From NCBI GenBank assembly GCA_963978905.1, contig OZ022259.1:2852001-2916000 (forward strand): a DNA stretch of 64,000 nucleotides, read 5' to 3'. The notes beneath the pieces were generated by a model. The model had not been told where the DNA came from. It saw only the letters and a program-made list of their open reading frames with translations, and did no database searches. Source of the stretch: Trichostrongylus colubriformis (lineage: Eukaryota; Nematoda; Chromadorea; Rhabditida; Trichostrongylidae). A program made the translations under genes and the position numbers. Below, one piece after another: positions 44,401 to 59,400 of the stretch; within the stretch, counting starts at the first letter, position 1; every line of letters starts with the position of its first letter.

Positions 44401-47400
44401 AAAACTACAAAACTACTTGAAGCGCCCTTTGTTGAGAATACTCAGAAACGTATACGTCGAACTTCACTGTGGAAGAATAATTTTTTTAGTAGACTTCAGA
44501 GAAAGGCTCTCTTATATATCTTGCTCGGTCCGAAGTGATCGGTTGCTTTTGCGTCTCTAATAACGCTATCAGAAATACGAATTCCACTTTGAATAGCCGT
44601 CTGTGAATAGGACTGAACAGGAAACGGCATACTTTTAAAGTCTCCCTTCCAGTTAGATCCAGTAAAAGTGCATCAAATTGAGGGCAGTAGCCGATCGCCT
44701 AGAATGAAACAATTGAGGAATATGAATTTCACAGCAGAGCAAAATTCATCAAAGGTGTTTATGAGTTGGTAATCGTGTGAGTCGACCAACAATCTGTTCC
44801 TTTGCATCCCGTCCGCCAATACGAGCGATTCCGTAGCTAGCAAACGATTGTCCAGTGAGAATATCGAAAGTGGTAGTCTTTCCAGCGCCGTTCTGACCAA
44901 GCAGTCCAAGGCATTCACCTCTCCGAACACCAAAGGTAACACCATCAAGAGCTTTTAGTTCTCCGTATATCTTGTACAACTCCTAATAATATTTATAGTA
45001 TTACCGAGTAAAGCAGGATACCCGAACGATAAGATGATCGAGTGAAAAATCAACCCACCTTCACCTCCACTGCCATTTCTGTACCGAACTCTTGCACATC
45101 CGATCGCTCTTCATCCACTTTGTCTGCCGCTCTGTTTTCCTCATCATCGCCGTTCTGAAGCCGCGATTCCTGGCGATTTTGTTTATTCATGCACAAAAGA
45201 AACAAAAACGTACCACTGCTGGAATTATGTGTTCATACTTCGCCTGCGCTCGTCGATCCCATTTTCGGAAAAATCGATATCGTAAGGCTTTCCTTCGGAA
45301 TAGCACAAACGCCAACAAGAGGAAAACGCCGCATATTGCCATGCATATCATATGTTCACCTAGAACACCGTCCCCCTGCATAAACTTCCGCATTCACTAC
45401 AAACTCTTCAACAATATCGATGTTATTTTAATGGGGGTGGTGCATTAGAATGCATTGTTTCAGGCATAGACTATTCATGAAAGAACTCATGGGACATATC
45501 AGCGACACGTTCATGCCAATGTACAACCTTCAACAATTGCGCCACATCAATGATGTTAAGGTGTTGAACATTCTATAGCGTTCCTTCGTATAGGAAAGCA
45601 TCATAACATCATCAAAAAATTTGGTGATAACTTTTGCAGTGCGGGCGACTCCACGCCATGCTCTATGGCACACCTTTTTGCCTGGGATAGTTACAGCATC
45701 CTTCTAATTCCTTGCGATATCACCCTAAAAGTATTGATGTGGACAGTACTCTAACATCTCACGCAGTTTTAAAGTTACATTCGCGATTAGCATGACCCAA
45801 GGCCAAAAGTTCAGCTTGCCCCTCAATAAAACATTTGGAAGGGGTCCAAGCTAGTAACACAAAGTGCTGGAGATAGCGCACCTTGCCAAAATAATTTTGG
45901 AACTAAAAGTCTTAGACTTCAGTTAGAAAAAACTCCGAGGAACCACCGGAATACAGAGAGCATAACTCACCAATATAATTCCGTTCCCAAAGCACAAGCG
46001 AACGTTCAAGAGATCTGGAACTGTTTGGTGGTCCTAACATCGTAGAAAACTTTCCGAGCGTCATCGTAGCGTTGAGAAAGGCGAAGGAGGGTAAAACGTA
46101 CAACAGTAGCGTCTGCAAACAAGTACATTTGCTCCTGCAGTGTTATACAAACCAGCGGGCCAGCGCAGAGTACTGCGTGCATCACGCGGTCGAATAATTT
46201 GATGTGCACTTGTTTAATCAATACTAAGCTAATCTTCAGATAGTTGTACACCGCGCAGTATTGTATGTTGACCAGCTGGTATCTCTGAACACAACCCATA
46301 ACTCATAGAAGCTCAGACAGTTTAGTTGTTGAGATATTTTTTGTTGCAATTGATATGATGCAGATAATACGCCCACTCAAGAACATTCAATGCTTAAAGG
46401 CACTGGGAGGGATGAGAAAAGAGTGAGAGCTGGGGTGCATTTTCTAAAACAAGCATTCCACTTCAGAAGAGGTGCTGTGTGACGAGAGTCGCCTTGAAGA
46501 TGTAAGGCTTGAGGTTTTCATACGATCCTGCAGCATTGCAAGTAGTGCTGCCACACCCGCCGGAAAAGTTGTCGGTGAGGGCGCGACATACCCAGGCGGG
46601 TGATTCAGCCCCTCGCCCGTCTGCGCCTACCCCACTGGCCAGTGATGCAGAAGTGCACTGATTTTTTGGGTCCCCCTTACTTTCATATTCAACAATCTGC
46701 CGAATCTACTCATTCCGTTAAATTTGAGATAGTTGTTGACTACTTTTCACCATATTTTATCAGTGTTTGAAAGTGTAAATAGTATAGCAGTCGATACATC
46801 TTGCTTCGAGTGGAATTGGAATCACATCCAATTGCGTCTACCTATTTGTCATGTTCCTGAACTATCCCTCAGATTACATGCAGAAACTAGGGCTCCACCA
46901 CTGCTGCGATGCGAGATATGATTTTGTGACGGACACCCACACCGAGGGACAGGCGGACTTATTTAGCAGATTATATATAGTAGCATACTATGATGCTTCC
47001 AAATGGGTGAAGACTACTAACTTTGCCTCTTTGAAAAGCTATCAAAAAAAATTTTTGGATATCAAAAAACTGTGACAATTCATTCAAGACCATTTCCTGA
47101 ATGCTAGCCATGAGATGCCTAGAAATGATATTAAAAGAAAATCATACCCTGACATCTTCAATCCATGGTTCCCCTTTTGTTTCCATTCGAACGCCGCTGA
47201 TCAGCTCAAAAGCACCAAAAGCTGTGACCAACTGCCAGATGAATAAGAAGACGTTTGCTCTCGATGGTGACGAAAATATGAAGGAGACGAGATAAATGAA
47301 AAACACACACGACCAGAAATACAGAGCAAGTAACACGATTAAACTGAAAAAAAGCCTTACGACATACATTCTCCTAATTCTGCATGCTTTCTTCTCGGAA

Positions 47401-50400
47401 CAAGAAAAAAGAAATTACTGCAGGAAAGGAAAAAATCAAAGATAAGGTATTAACACAGATTGATGCCAAACGTACAATTCCAGATATCCCTGCAAGACGC
47501 CGAAGGTGGCGAACACCACCACGAAACATGCACAGATTAACGAGTACAGGATGAGGTCCGAGAAAAGCGAGACTGCCCAAAATAATATCGGAGATACGCC
47601 CGTTAATGATTGCTGAAAATGGGAGGCATGACAACACAAATACAAGGAGTGAAGTTTTTGGGATTGAGTTCCCAGCCTTTCTGACACCGAATACTTACTG
47701 TATCTTGAATTATGTTTACACCAGTTGAGCTATTGCGCAGCACTGCGCAAATTACCTGGTGGGATCCTGTGTTTTCGAAATAGCCCAACTGGTCAATGAT
47801 ATCAAGGAGTTTCAATCGAAATTTCAGTTGAGACTACTTCCACACTGTTAAGCGCAGTAATGAGCGCTAGCTCAACTAGGATCTCCCCAAAAGTCGAGCA
47901 ATATTTTCAGTTTCACGCAGTGCTGCGATCAGAACATTCCTACTGATATGGGATACCAACCATTTTCACTTGCTGAGCATTCACTGCTTAAAGGCACACC
48001 ACCCGCTGATTAGGCTAGTGGTTTACTCTTTTGGGTCGCGGTAATAAGACTAATGGTTTACTTTCTTGAGTCAAGTAGGTCCTTGAATAACTACTCACGT
48101 TGCACCTTTGTTGTGGTTGCACGGTGCACCCTCACGGAGTTGTGCCTGCTTTAACACAACAGAGCCGCGCCACCCCAACCAAATCACATATAGCCATAGA
48201 CGAACAAGTTTCCAACGAGGCGCTCACCTGTAGAAGAAACACGCAATAAGAGAAGATAATTTGATGAAACAGCCAATTCGATGATTTAAGCAGCTCCTAT
48301 TTCGGAAATTTTTTGTCTAAGGCCAGGAGTGATTTGCTTGAGTGAGCGTGGCTCGGCTGTGTTCAAGCAGGCACAACACCGTGAGTGTGCATCGTGCAGC
48401 CGCAACAAAGGTGCAGCCTGAGCAGTTATCCAAGGACCTATGTACTAGCCCCGAAAAAGTAAGCCACCAATCTGATAATCGCGTGGTACCCCTTTCAGCT
48501 TTATGAGTTGATAATTCAGTTGTTTACTACTGCATAACACATTTGCTAGTTTTCGGAAGTTGAGGTGATTCAGCAGCAGTTAACTTTGATTTTCTACAAA
48601 CCGATATTGGATTAGGAACAAAGTATAGTCACCCATAAATCATTTACCGCTCGGGATGCAGTAGTCACTATCTAGGAGTTTGGATAATTTAGCGCTCGAT
48701 AGTTTGGTGTTCAATCGCATCGATTAAGAGCAATCTGTTCACTCGGGTTGCATCTAACTCTGTCTGTTGGTAGTAAAACCATTTCCTTGTTACCATTGGT
48801 CATGGGTACTCATCGTTATTATGAATTCACCCCTATTTGGAAATTCAAAAAGTCTAGCGATCGATAAGCTTTGTTCCTGCTAGCACCGCATTAGAAAATG
48901 ATTCATTTGCTTCCCATCATTACAATTCTAGAACGCTCCTTAAATATTCATCTAGTATGTAGCATCAAAACATAGACGCCATTGTTCTGAAGAGACAGTT
49001 TGGTGGTCGATACATCGAGGCAGTTGATATCCAAACACAAACAGGATATGCTCACCCAGTGCCAATGCGCATCATACACTTTACCTATAGCGGCCGTATA
49101 GTCAGTAGTGTACCGGATTCATCCTATCAAACTGCTAATGGCTCCTATCACCCTTTATCAGTCATTATCAGTTTGATGTTACCATTAAAGCTCCCGTTAC
49201 ACCCTCTGCCTGTGAGGAATCCACTGTCAGCCGGATCAGCGAAATGATTTGGCGATTCATGCCTTTTAACGCTCCTTATCGATAATTATTAAAAAAAATC
49301 GTGCACGCGAAATTGAATTTTTTTGAGGCTTGTCGCTTGGAGGCTGACCGAGCCAAGAAAGGCGGCTGGGGCTAATAAGGCCGCTTCCGCCACAACTCAG
49401 AAGCCTTTCGCGGAGGATTTCGACGCAGATAGGCTTCCTAGACTCCAAGTTTTCAAGTTAGTGACTCCTTTTAGGGATTCCTTATCACCCACATTACCCT
49501 ATCAGTGTTTTCAAAGTGGCGGCCGGGTGGGCGGGGCCTCTGTGTAAGTACCCAGCCCCGTCGTCCGCTGAGGTTGGAAACGGAGAGTGGGATTGTTTAC
49601 TCAACTTCCTGTTCAAGCCATGTTCCTACCGCGGCGGACGTCAGGGAGGCACACTAACTCGGCCCTCGGCCGCCTCTTTGAGGGGCTTTCTCTTGGATTC
49701 CCAAATTTTCGCGTGAAATTTTGAACGCAGCCCTCGTTAAGCAAATACAACATTAATATATGGGTGACAAAAGAACTTGTTTTCTCTTAGCACCATTTCT
49801 TTGATCCTTGTCAAGCTGGATCAACCATCAATGTCCTCGTTCCACCGCACAAAAGACTTGTGAGTGTCAACGCTCCAGAGTCTGCGCAAAAAACAAAACG
49901 TATTCATCCCTTTTATCCTTCTGACGGTCTCTTATTGAATTTTATCTACCGTTATCAAGTTGGATCACCCACTTTAGTGACGCCGTCCCACTCCCACGTG
50001 ACTTGCATGATCGTGGCTTTGCTGCGACGTGATATATGAGTTGCGTGACAAAGAGAGAGACACAACTACACAGACATACTTAAGAAATTATAAATAGAAG
50101 AATACTTTTTAGTGCTGTAAAGGGCAAAAAATTTAAAATTTCAAAAATTTGGACAGATAACCGACCTGATGCAAGAATTTGCTTACACGTTCTTCAACTA
50201 GAAAGATAACAATGGGCGATGTGATGAACGCCAAAGAAAGAATCAGTGCTACTCCCATCGTATCGCCCATAAATCCAGGTGAAACGGTATCGCGCTTGTC
50301 GATGCCCAGTCCAAAGTAAGTGCGTATATGGGTGCGGATCATACCATTAGATTCTGAAGTTCTGTTATCATATAAGGAGGAAATGTCGATGACATTGATA

Positions 50401-53400
50401 TGTATTAGGTTATAAGGAAAGCTCTGGACGCGGTAGGCTTGAGCGCTCACAAACAAACCCAAATCAGTGCAACTGGTATACATACTGTGCTTCGTAGATA
50501 TGGGAAATTCCTCCTTCCATATGAATATATTTTTGAAAACGTAGTGGTTTATTAAGGTACGTTTCAGTGGTAAATGAAATCCCGGAGTTATAAAAATGGT
50601 GAATGAAACATCATTCCAGAGGACTCGATTTCAAACAGAAGACGGGCACTGGCTACCGTCGACACACGCTCATCAGGCAACAGCGGCACGGCAATTGTGA
50701 ATTCTCGCTCGAGTAAAATGTAAAGGTCAAAAAACGACGACAACATTATCCTCTAGCCATTGTCGGAAAGACTTGCAATTAAAGACATCAGGAATGATGT
50801 GGCTACCGGAAAATTCCTAAAGGAAGTCACTCACATGGAAACTATGGGCCTAAAAAGATTATTCATGGCGAAATCCTTGACAGCGCGCTCCCGAGCTGTA
50901 GGGACGGCGTAGCGGTTAACAGCTGACACTTTTGGATGACAGACCCCGCCTCTAAGCGACATGATTCCTGATTGGCCACGATGAGAGTGGCCAAGGAGAT
51001 GCTGCTAGGTTGAAGGTATTGCGGCGCACTTCCGCAGTTTTAGGTTAAGGCTCACCCCAAAAAATAGATGCTGTCGTACTTCCAAACATTTCCCTGTGTT
51101 CACTGGCAATCTGCCACTGGTGATGTCGTTCGGACGACCCGCCTCTTGAAGGAAAGGTCGTCCGCGTAGAGAATCAACGGTGAGAAGGGGTCCTATTTTA
51201 AGGGTCTTTGGCCATTTCATTCCGTATTTTCTTCACCATCGTATCGCTAAGCACCTCGACTTTCATACTCTGCATTTTCACTGTTCGTCTGAATTTCCCC
51301 TATCGTTGCTTAAACACTGAGATGAAATGAGATCTTGCAAAGTCGCACTCCTAAGAATTCCCTTCAAAACTTAGAAGTCGAAAAGTGGCACTGACAAATG
51401 CCCTCATCGATCAGTATAATAGGTAAACGAACGCCGAAAATACTGCAGTCAAAGCTATATTAGTTGTCCCAAAAGTCTTGTAGGATTTTGTCAATCATCT
51501 CTTTTTATTATTTTTTCTTCCAACAAACAACAATCAGGCAACAGCATATTCACCATTGTTATCGACAACACTCTGTCCCCTCACAGGTATATCGTTGATT
51601 CCCTCCTCCCAGAACTCTGGGTTCTGAGAGTCAAAGAAGTCAGCGATCACCCTTGCAAGTATGTCATAATCAACGAATGTTCTCTGGGCCAGGAAGGATT
51701 CAAGAGGATGGGTAAGGTAATAGTCAGAAGGGGCAATGTCTGAAGAGTATGGCGAGTGGGGCAGCACATCCCAGCCGGGCTCCTGTAGTTTGGCCTGGGT
51801 ATACTTCGCGACGTATGAGCGGGCGTTGTCATGAAGGAGGGTGACCGCGGACCTTCTCAGGCGCTTTTCTCGAATAGCGACGGCGATCTGCAACAGCTAG
51901 TGGGTGTCGGAAGCGGGTATTGTCTCGCCTTGTGCCAGCAACTCTTGGAAAAGCATTCCTTTCGCGTCCAGAATCAGCAGGAAAGAATCTTCTTCGGATG
52001 GAGGCCGGACATGGGCTGCGTTAGCGGCTCGGCGTCACGTAGCAGCCAAAAGGCGCGCGGTGCCTTGGTATCGTACATGTCCCAGCTTATATCCCCTGTA
52101 GCCACATTGACGAGAAAGTCGCTGCGATGCGGGCGGAGCAGCAGCGATTGACAGATGCTCACACGGGCACTTTCGTGAGCACCCGTCAGGGCATGATGTC
52201 CATCGCGACAGCACCTTCCGATAACCGGGCTCGTGGAGGCGACAATTTACGGTTGTAGGTGCTTGTCCATTCCTCTCCGCAGGCTCGCGCATGGTGGTAT
52301 CAGGATCCGCGCAAACGACGGAGAGCAGCGTCTCGTCGACGAATGCATGTGGGCGTCCCGTGAGTGGCTTGTCTTCCATATCAATCTCGCCTTTGCTGAA
52401 GCTGATGAGCCAGCGGCGCATGGTCTCGTAGCTCACACATCCCTTGCCCAATGCAGCGCTGATGGAGTGGCAAGCCTCCGTCGTTTTGGAGCCGCAAGAC
52501 CGCTCATAACAGATGACACCGCGAGTTGGGTGGGTATCGACTACGGGCACTGCAGCTCTCTCTAAGGGATCTGGTGGGTCAATATACTATATTCTACTGG
52601 AAAGCTTAGAGAAGGTTCTACCATATTCCTGAACCGCCTAGTGACTCGAATTAAACAAGAGTTATTGATTTTTTTGGAGAAATCCTACAAGGCTTTTGGG
52701 ACAACCTAATACTTTTGCCTGGCAATGGGGAATGGTTCACACTATAAAAAATCAAATCCTAATCTTTAATCTCAAAGATTGACGACATAGTCAGAGGGTT
52801 CACTGCAGAATTTTTGAAAGACAGTCATCAGAAGGTAGAAACTACTACTACTCTCGTGCTCCACATGTCAACATCAGAGGGTAGATACGAGGAAAACAAT
52901 GAAAACACGCTCTTCAGTCTAATAATACGGCTAATTCTGGGTTCAAGCCGCCATGAGAGATCACAGGCGCCACTCACATAAATGCTTCGAAAAAGTCTTT
53001 ACAAAATTTGTATGACAGCCAAGAGAAGCACCGAGCAAGCGTAGCGTGGTTAGCTAGACGCAGACGCACTATCGATGATGCCACGGTTGCAGAATCCTCG
53101 ATGAGAAGTTGTTTTGGATCTAAGAGGGGGAAATGATTGTGGAGCAACTCCCTAAGGAATCAGAAATTCTCGACCATTTGTTTTCGATATTTTGAGTCGA
53201 TCGTGTGGCTTCTAAAAAAGTCGACAGCCCATCATACTTCTCTGCACTAGGAAGTGTAATATTAGGCCGCACAATAAGCTCCGGACTACATATGTACAAT
53301 GCTCTGCAAAATGATACAGCCACCCATAAATTGTCCGAAAAAAACATCCTCAAGTTTGTACGCATTTCCCTTATTGTCTTTTCGTCAGATTTTTCTATCT

Positions 53401-56400
53401 GATTAAAAGAGGGTTCAGCCATAACTTCCCGAACGCTGCCGTCACTATCGAGGGACAGGCTTAATTTTTCAAAAAGAACATCAAAAGAGGGGTGTCATGG
53501 TGTGGGATCAAATAATCATTCGAATTTTTGTTTCATTCTCGAAAGGAGAACGATCGGATGATCGAGTCTTCGTGCACCGTACCCTTCTCTCGTCTTGCGT
53601 TTCGAATTTTCACCAAAACCTTGTTTTCATGCAAGTTCTTCCTATGACAACCGTAGCATTCGATCATGGTGAAGCCGTCACCGATGGACCTTCTGACCCG
53701 AATGAAGAACAGCCTCGACCTTTATCTGAAGGATGATTACTTGGAGTTTCATGGTGAAAAGAATTTAGGCCGATTGGGAGAAGCCAGCGAGTATCAGGAG
53801 ACGGTCGTCGGAGTGTGGCATCAAGTGGTTTGAAAATGTTGCGGAAAACCTCATGTGGACCCATCATCGAACTTTGTGGCTATTCGAAGCAATGGAGGAC
53901 CAGATGCTGGTGAATTCAGCATTTTTCTTTTTTCGTTGTTTCTCGGTTGACGAATGCCTCAATCTGTTCGGTGGCTGTATCATTTTGCAGAATAGTAAAA
54001 GCGACATTTTCAAAATAATTGAAGAGGAAAATTTTTAAGCTAAAGCTGGTGTTGGTGCAAAATGCACGTCAACACTGGCGACTCTTTTTACCAGGAGAGT
54101 TTTCACGAATCATTGTGTATACAAGGTTTTCAAACAATTTATAGGTGGCCGTATCAATGCAGAGGGACGTCGGGACTCCTCCAGGGCTTTTCACAGCAAT
54201 AAATCTTAGGTGGTTAGGAACGTATGAGCCAAGCCAGCATTCACGTGGACAACTGTTTTCGAAGGTCACGAAATTAGGTATTACATAAAAAACGACCTTT
54301 AGAGATGGGAACAAGTTTGGGAGGAGTAGGGTATGGGAAGTAAGGAGCACACATTGACCAAGTTATGATCCGTATCCGACCGCTGCAGATGACAGGATTG
54401 GCACTTACTCGGAAGACTCGCCTACCCAGCCGCCATTTTGAGGTGCTGTATCTTAGTGAAATTCTCACTCTCTCGTGTAAAACTTTGTATGCGACCTTAC
54501 CAATAAAATACAACATAAATATATGTGTCATGACTCTGCAGTCATGGTCACGACGAAGCGGCTAGGTGCTTCTTTGTACCTCCATTTCACAACGCCAGCA
54601 CAAACGCAATAAACGTTCAATGGTCGAGCAGGCACTTTTATGGCCATTTGAGACAAGGTTTGTACTGCCCACAATTGGGGGTACAAATACCGCGTTCGGA
54701 GAAGGAGCAAGTCAGTTCGGCTCGGTTCAGTTCAATCAGTTTCAATTTCAATCTTACCAGTTCACCTCTTTTGATTATTGACTTCTTTTGTCTCTCACTC
54801 TCTCTTTTCAGGCTCTTATGCCCGACAAGCGGCCTTGCCGCACAAGACAAGACAAGATCACGCCAGTGGACCTGCCACTCGTTCACAACCTACAAATCTA
54901 CAAGACAACGAAGGGTGGGAGTCAAGTGGTCGAATTTCCGCGCGGCCGCGCGCGATAAGCGGCACGGCGGGTACGAGTGCCAACAGCAGGGCATGGCAGC
55001 CTTCAAGCGAGGCAGTGTGGCATGAGTGGAAAGCGCAGACGTGACGCAGTCACGCTCGGCCGGGCGACCAAGGGCAATCGATACGGCGAGTCGTACGGGG
55101 GCGCCGCGAGTGAAACGCCGCGAAGCGGAAATTCGACTACTTGACCCCCACCCGACAACGAACAATGTTGGCAAGTAATTGTAGCTGTTATTGTAAAATA
55201 GTTAGCTCGTGTATAATCATGTTGTATAATAAAGAGATTTGACTATGAGTTGTACAAGAAACTATCATTGAATCAAAACAATATGGGTAACAGAGAGACT
55301 AAATTTTTCGTGCACGACTCCATTAAACCTCTGATTCTGGTCGGTAGAGATTCTCACTGCGAAAGCCGACACGTCATGCTCACGGAATTTAAAATCGGTA
55401 TGGCAGTAAAACGATACTGTGAGTACTTCCCCGACGGGCTCCGTGCGTTTAGAAGCGTAGCCTTTTCCGCCTCTTGCGCCACACGTCGCCCTGCTGCTCC
55501 TTCAGAGGCAACATATTTGACATGCCTGACCATACGCATTGTTGCACCTATGTCCCTGATGTAGAATACGTACGTGTTACTAACAAAATAAAATGTCATA
55601 TTGAATGTAACCATGCATAGAACGACGCTCTTTGAGCCGAGTGATGACTTCTTAGATGAATGGCGTAAATGGCCAGAGCATTCCCTAGAACCTTATGATT
55701 GGCTAAAGTACTCATTTGGCGTACCACCGGTTTCAGCTCTCAGTAGTGCGTTATCGAATACGTTCACTGAAGTCGGCATGGAATGGAAAGCACGAACATT
55801 GAACCACAACAGGGTAGTGTTGGGAGTTAATACAGCACCGAATCCAGGACGCGGCATTATTTTCGGCAAATACTTCACCCATTCAAGTGACGTATCATTG
55901 GCTACATGTTTGTGGACCTGAAAAGGGTAAAATAAAGAAAGGGTAAAATAAAGGAAGACAGAGGATAGAATGAAAACGCACAAGAGATCCTGGCGGCGCT
56001 TCCGACACGAGTTCGAGGTAGGCATCCACCAAAGGATTGTTAGCCTCCATTTGTACAGGGATACGAGACGGACCGAACCTTTCAAGGGAAAAAGTTCGCT
56101 CTGAATGCTTATGGTTCATTGATCATTGTATATTATCGCTCAACAGCAGCAAACGGCACACTCAAACCATAACCACAAAAACGATGGGTTATAGGAACCG
56201 ACCTTCAGCAAACCTTTTGATCAGACCACCTCGAGATACGTATACACAAAGCAACGCGACCCCAACTGGAATTAGCACTTGAACGATCAGCTGCGACCAG
56301 TTTCGTATATAGTAGGCGATTCGTTTAGTGAACAAGGCACACAATTGAGCGAATATCAATGTACTGCCTTCCAAACGATCCACTGCAAAGAAATATTACC

Positions 56401-59400
56401 GATGTGAAAATTGAAACAGGCGTGCTATGGCTTTAGTGCCAATCCCAAAAAGAGAACATAAAAATACCGGAAATCGAGGACAAAGAGAAGCTACTCAGGA
56501 AGTTTCGCAGTTCAAGATGACCTCTGGTGATGCATATCATAAACTCACTATTAAGTGCTTGGATTAGCTCTTTATGACGATTAATTCTCTCATTCAAGTC
56601 ATGTATGCTTGCTGCTGGATCAGCAATTTCGGCCACTTTGAGGAATACCTGAATGAACAGCTTCGGAAAGAATGCGCTTCACTAGGGCATACATTGAGAT
56701 AGCAAAAAGGGGAGCACCTGTTCCATAGTACCCAGGGAGAGTCCAAAACTGGAAATCTGTAGAGTATCCTTAGACTTTTCCAAATGTTCGAACAGTTGAG
56801 GAAAGCTGCAAACTGCGTTGCAATGAAGATAATTAAAGGATTAAACTTTTTGCCTTTGATGTTTCTGATTTTTGATATCTGCTGATTTTTGCCGCAGCGC
56901 GATGCGATGCGATGCGAAAGTTTCTACTAGTATGCTGAGTTATAAGTAAAAGCTTCGGTCCGTCCTAAACAGAAGCTTTTGCCCAAGACTCAGCTACTTG
57001 TTACAGTAATCGTAGTACAGTAAATGTTACAGTAATTAATCGATCGCGAAAAAAAGTAAGAGGTTTTTCATTTTTTTGCTTTAACTCCAATTCCACTAAA
57101 AACTGCTATATAGAAGCGTACAAAGCTGGCTTCCGCTTATTGAACTACACATTACGTTGTTTCGATGATAAAACCCTGAACTTTTTGCCTTCATTTCTTC
57201 AAAGTGCCAGTGAGCACTCATTGAGGGGCGACGCCGGCCAGCATCATAACCAGAAGGCAAATACCAATCTAAAGGTATTTTGAGCTTTCGATGTGTTCTA
57301 TTACAGAGTGGCCATCAATGTTTGCTGCATTTTTTGAGATACATTTTCATTTTGATGCCGGCTCTCTCCACAAAACGGCTGTCAAAGTTTAGCTAAGTCG
57401 CATAAAAAACGAAGTTTTTTCTCATTCTTCCTGGTCGGGTTATTGTTGTTCACTTTTAAAATCCCACACACTGTCAGACTCAACTTTTCACGCTTGACAC
57501 GATGGTCACACGTTTTCGGCCATCTTTAGTTTCATAGCACGTCATTATTTGACATTAAAAAAGTAAATGATTATTAATGAAGAGATTATAAATAAAAAGT
57601 AAAAAAAAGAGTTTTTCAATTTTTCGCTATAGCTCCAGTTCTACTCAAAACTGTTGTATAGAAGTGTCGGACTTAAAAAGTTTGAGGGATAACTAGTCAA
57701 AACAAAAATTATGGGTCGAAACGGTTCGCGTGGGGGGGGGGGGGGGGGGACCCAGCTTGCCGTTACCCCCTGTGATAATGTTGATAACGCTGTTAACCTC
57801 CTTCTCTGAATGTTTGAGCAAATCTGGGAGAGCCTAAACGACTGGAGGACATGACCCTAACTGCGAGAACAATGCTACCGGCACGGCAAGTCGCGTCTCC
57901 TCCCCCTGAGCCAGATTGACAAAAGTTAGTTCCACATTTACAGAAATTTGGTAACATCTATACCACCTTTAAGTTCCTCTTCAGGTGCAGTTGCCTGAAT
58001 AAAATTTATACTACTATCAATCAGTTCCCCGAAATGCTATCGAATGACAGTTTTCTTTGCTATGCCAACAAGGTTGTTATGTAGAACTTTTCGACGGTGA
58101 TGTTTCGATCAGATGGTCCTCCTCAAAGGTCTAAATGTGGCTAACGATTTAGAATTTAATCCACTATACCACCAAACGCCTCATCTGTCAAGCGCTTCTG
58201 ACGGAACTTCAGGGAAAGCGCCGAAAAAACCGGAGTCCATCTAGTCCACCACCGCAAGAGCGGAACGCCGCCACTCCGATCAGTACTGTCAGCGATTGAG
58301 AGTGCTTTTATACATGTATACATAGCACCAGTTGGCTGGCGCACACTACTGTGTCTGGTAAACAAATTGTGCACCAGTAGGTCGATCGCAATTGTTCCTT
58401 TTCTTTGAGAACAGAGTATTTCACGGCGCGATCCGTCCGCCCACCGGGGGAGGAGCTTAACTTGATGCATGGGTGCTTTACTTCTTGTCCCATACCCTAA
58501 CCCTGCCAAACTTGTCTCCATCTCCACAGATCGTTTCTCATGTAACGTTCAAGCCACCACAAATGGTCCGCCTACTGTGCCAGGGATCCTTTCAAGACTT
58601 TAAAACTCATTTTTGACCACGAACCCTATTTATAAATTTCGGTCTGAAAACGGAACATTCCAGTGCACGTCCCTCTTATCGTGGGCGGACTTAACATGGT
58701 TCATGTGTGGTCTTTGTCTTTCATGCTCTACCCATCCCAAACATGTCCCTATTTCCACAAGCGTTTTTCATATAATACCTATCTCCGTGACAGACGGACA
58801 GACGGAGGCACGTACGACGGAGGAAGCGTTTGATATATAGTAGGGGTAGTAGGAACATGCATGCCTCCCACTACATCATTAGCTTCCAATGTGGCGCAAA
58901 TGGTAACAGATCACTCGTAATGGATAAGCACTCATTTTGGTTGTTCAGACTTGGATTTCCTGCGGAAATTCAAGACGCTTTGAGCACTTTTCTGGCAGAA
59001 ATCTCAGTCTCGCATGCAAGTTCTGCACTTGACATCAGAGTCGTTTCCGCAATGCTCCTCGGTCATGTGCTATATCAGAGGAGTTCGGAGTTACTTAGTC
59101 TTGCCAGCAAGATGTTCTCGAATACGTATTGCTGACGTTTTCCCAATTTTCATTATGAACTTTTCATTAGGTGTCTGACATTCAATTTGATAGATTACAC
59201 CAATTCTGGCGCAATACCCAGTTGTATCGTACAAAGTGTGAAAATTTCTTCGTAAAAACACTTCTTTTTCCACTTTCGATGTTTTCTGTGCAACTGTGAT
59301 GACATTGCTATCACTACTTTTCGAGTGGTCACACTGTTGAGGCGATTCAGTGAATTTTGTCGTGAAGCAATACTAGGAGTGCACAAGAGGGAGAATATAG

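Noticed and set aside
54566..55044. Open frames through the 54.6-55.0 kb region
   Set aside because: They run through the Mutator-like MITE and low-complexity CA/CT-rich DNA in several frames at once. There is no conserved motif.
57732..57750. Long G run
   Set aside because: A homopolymer, possibly of uncertain length in sequencing. No telomere-like or G-quadruplex repeat pattern was seen around it.
58156..58527. 123-codon minus-strand ORF
   Set aside because: It overlaps repeats shared with 21.3 kb and 20.8 kb and has no domain resemblance.
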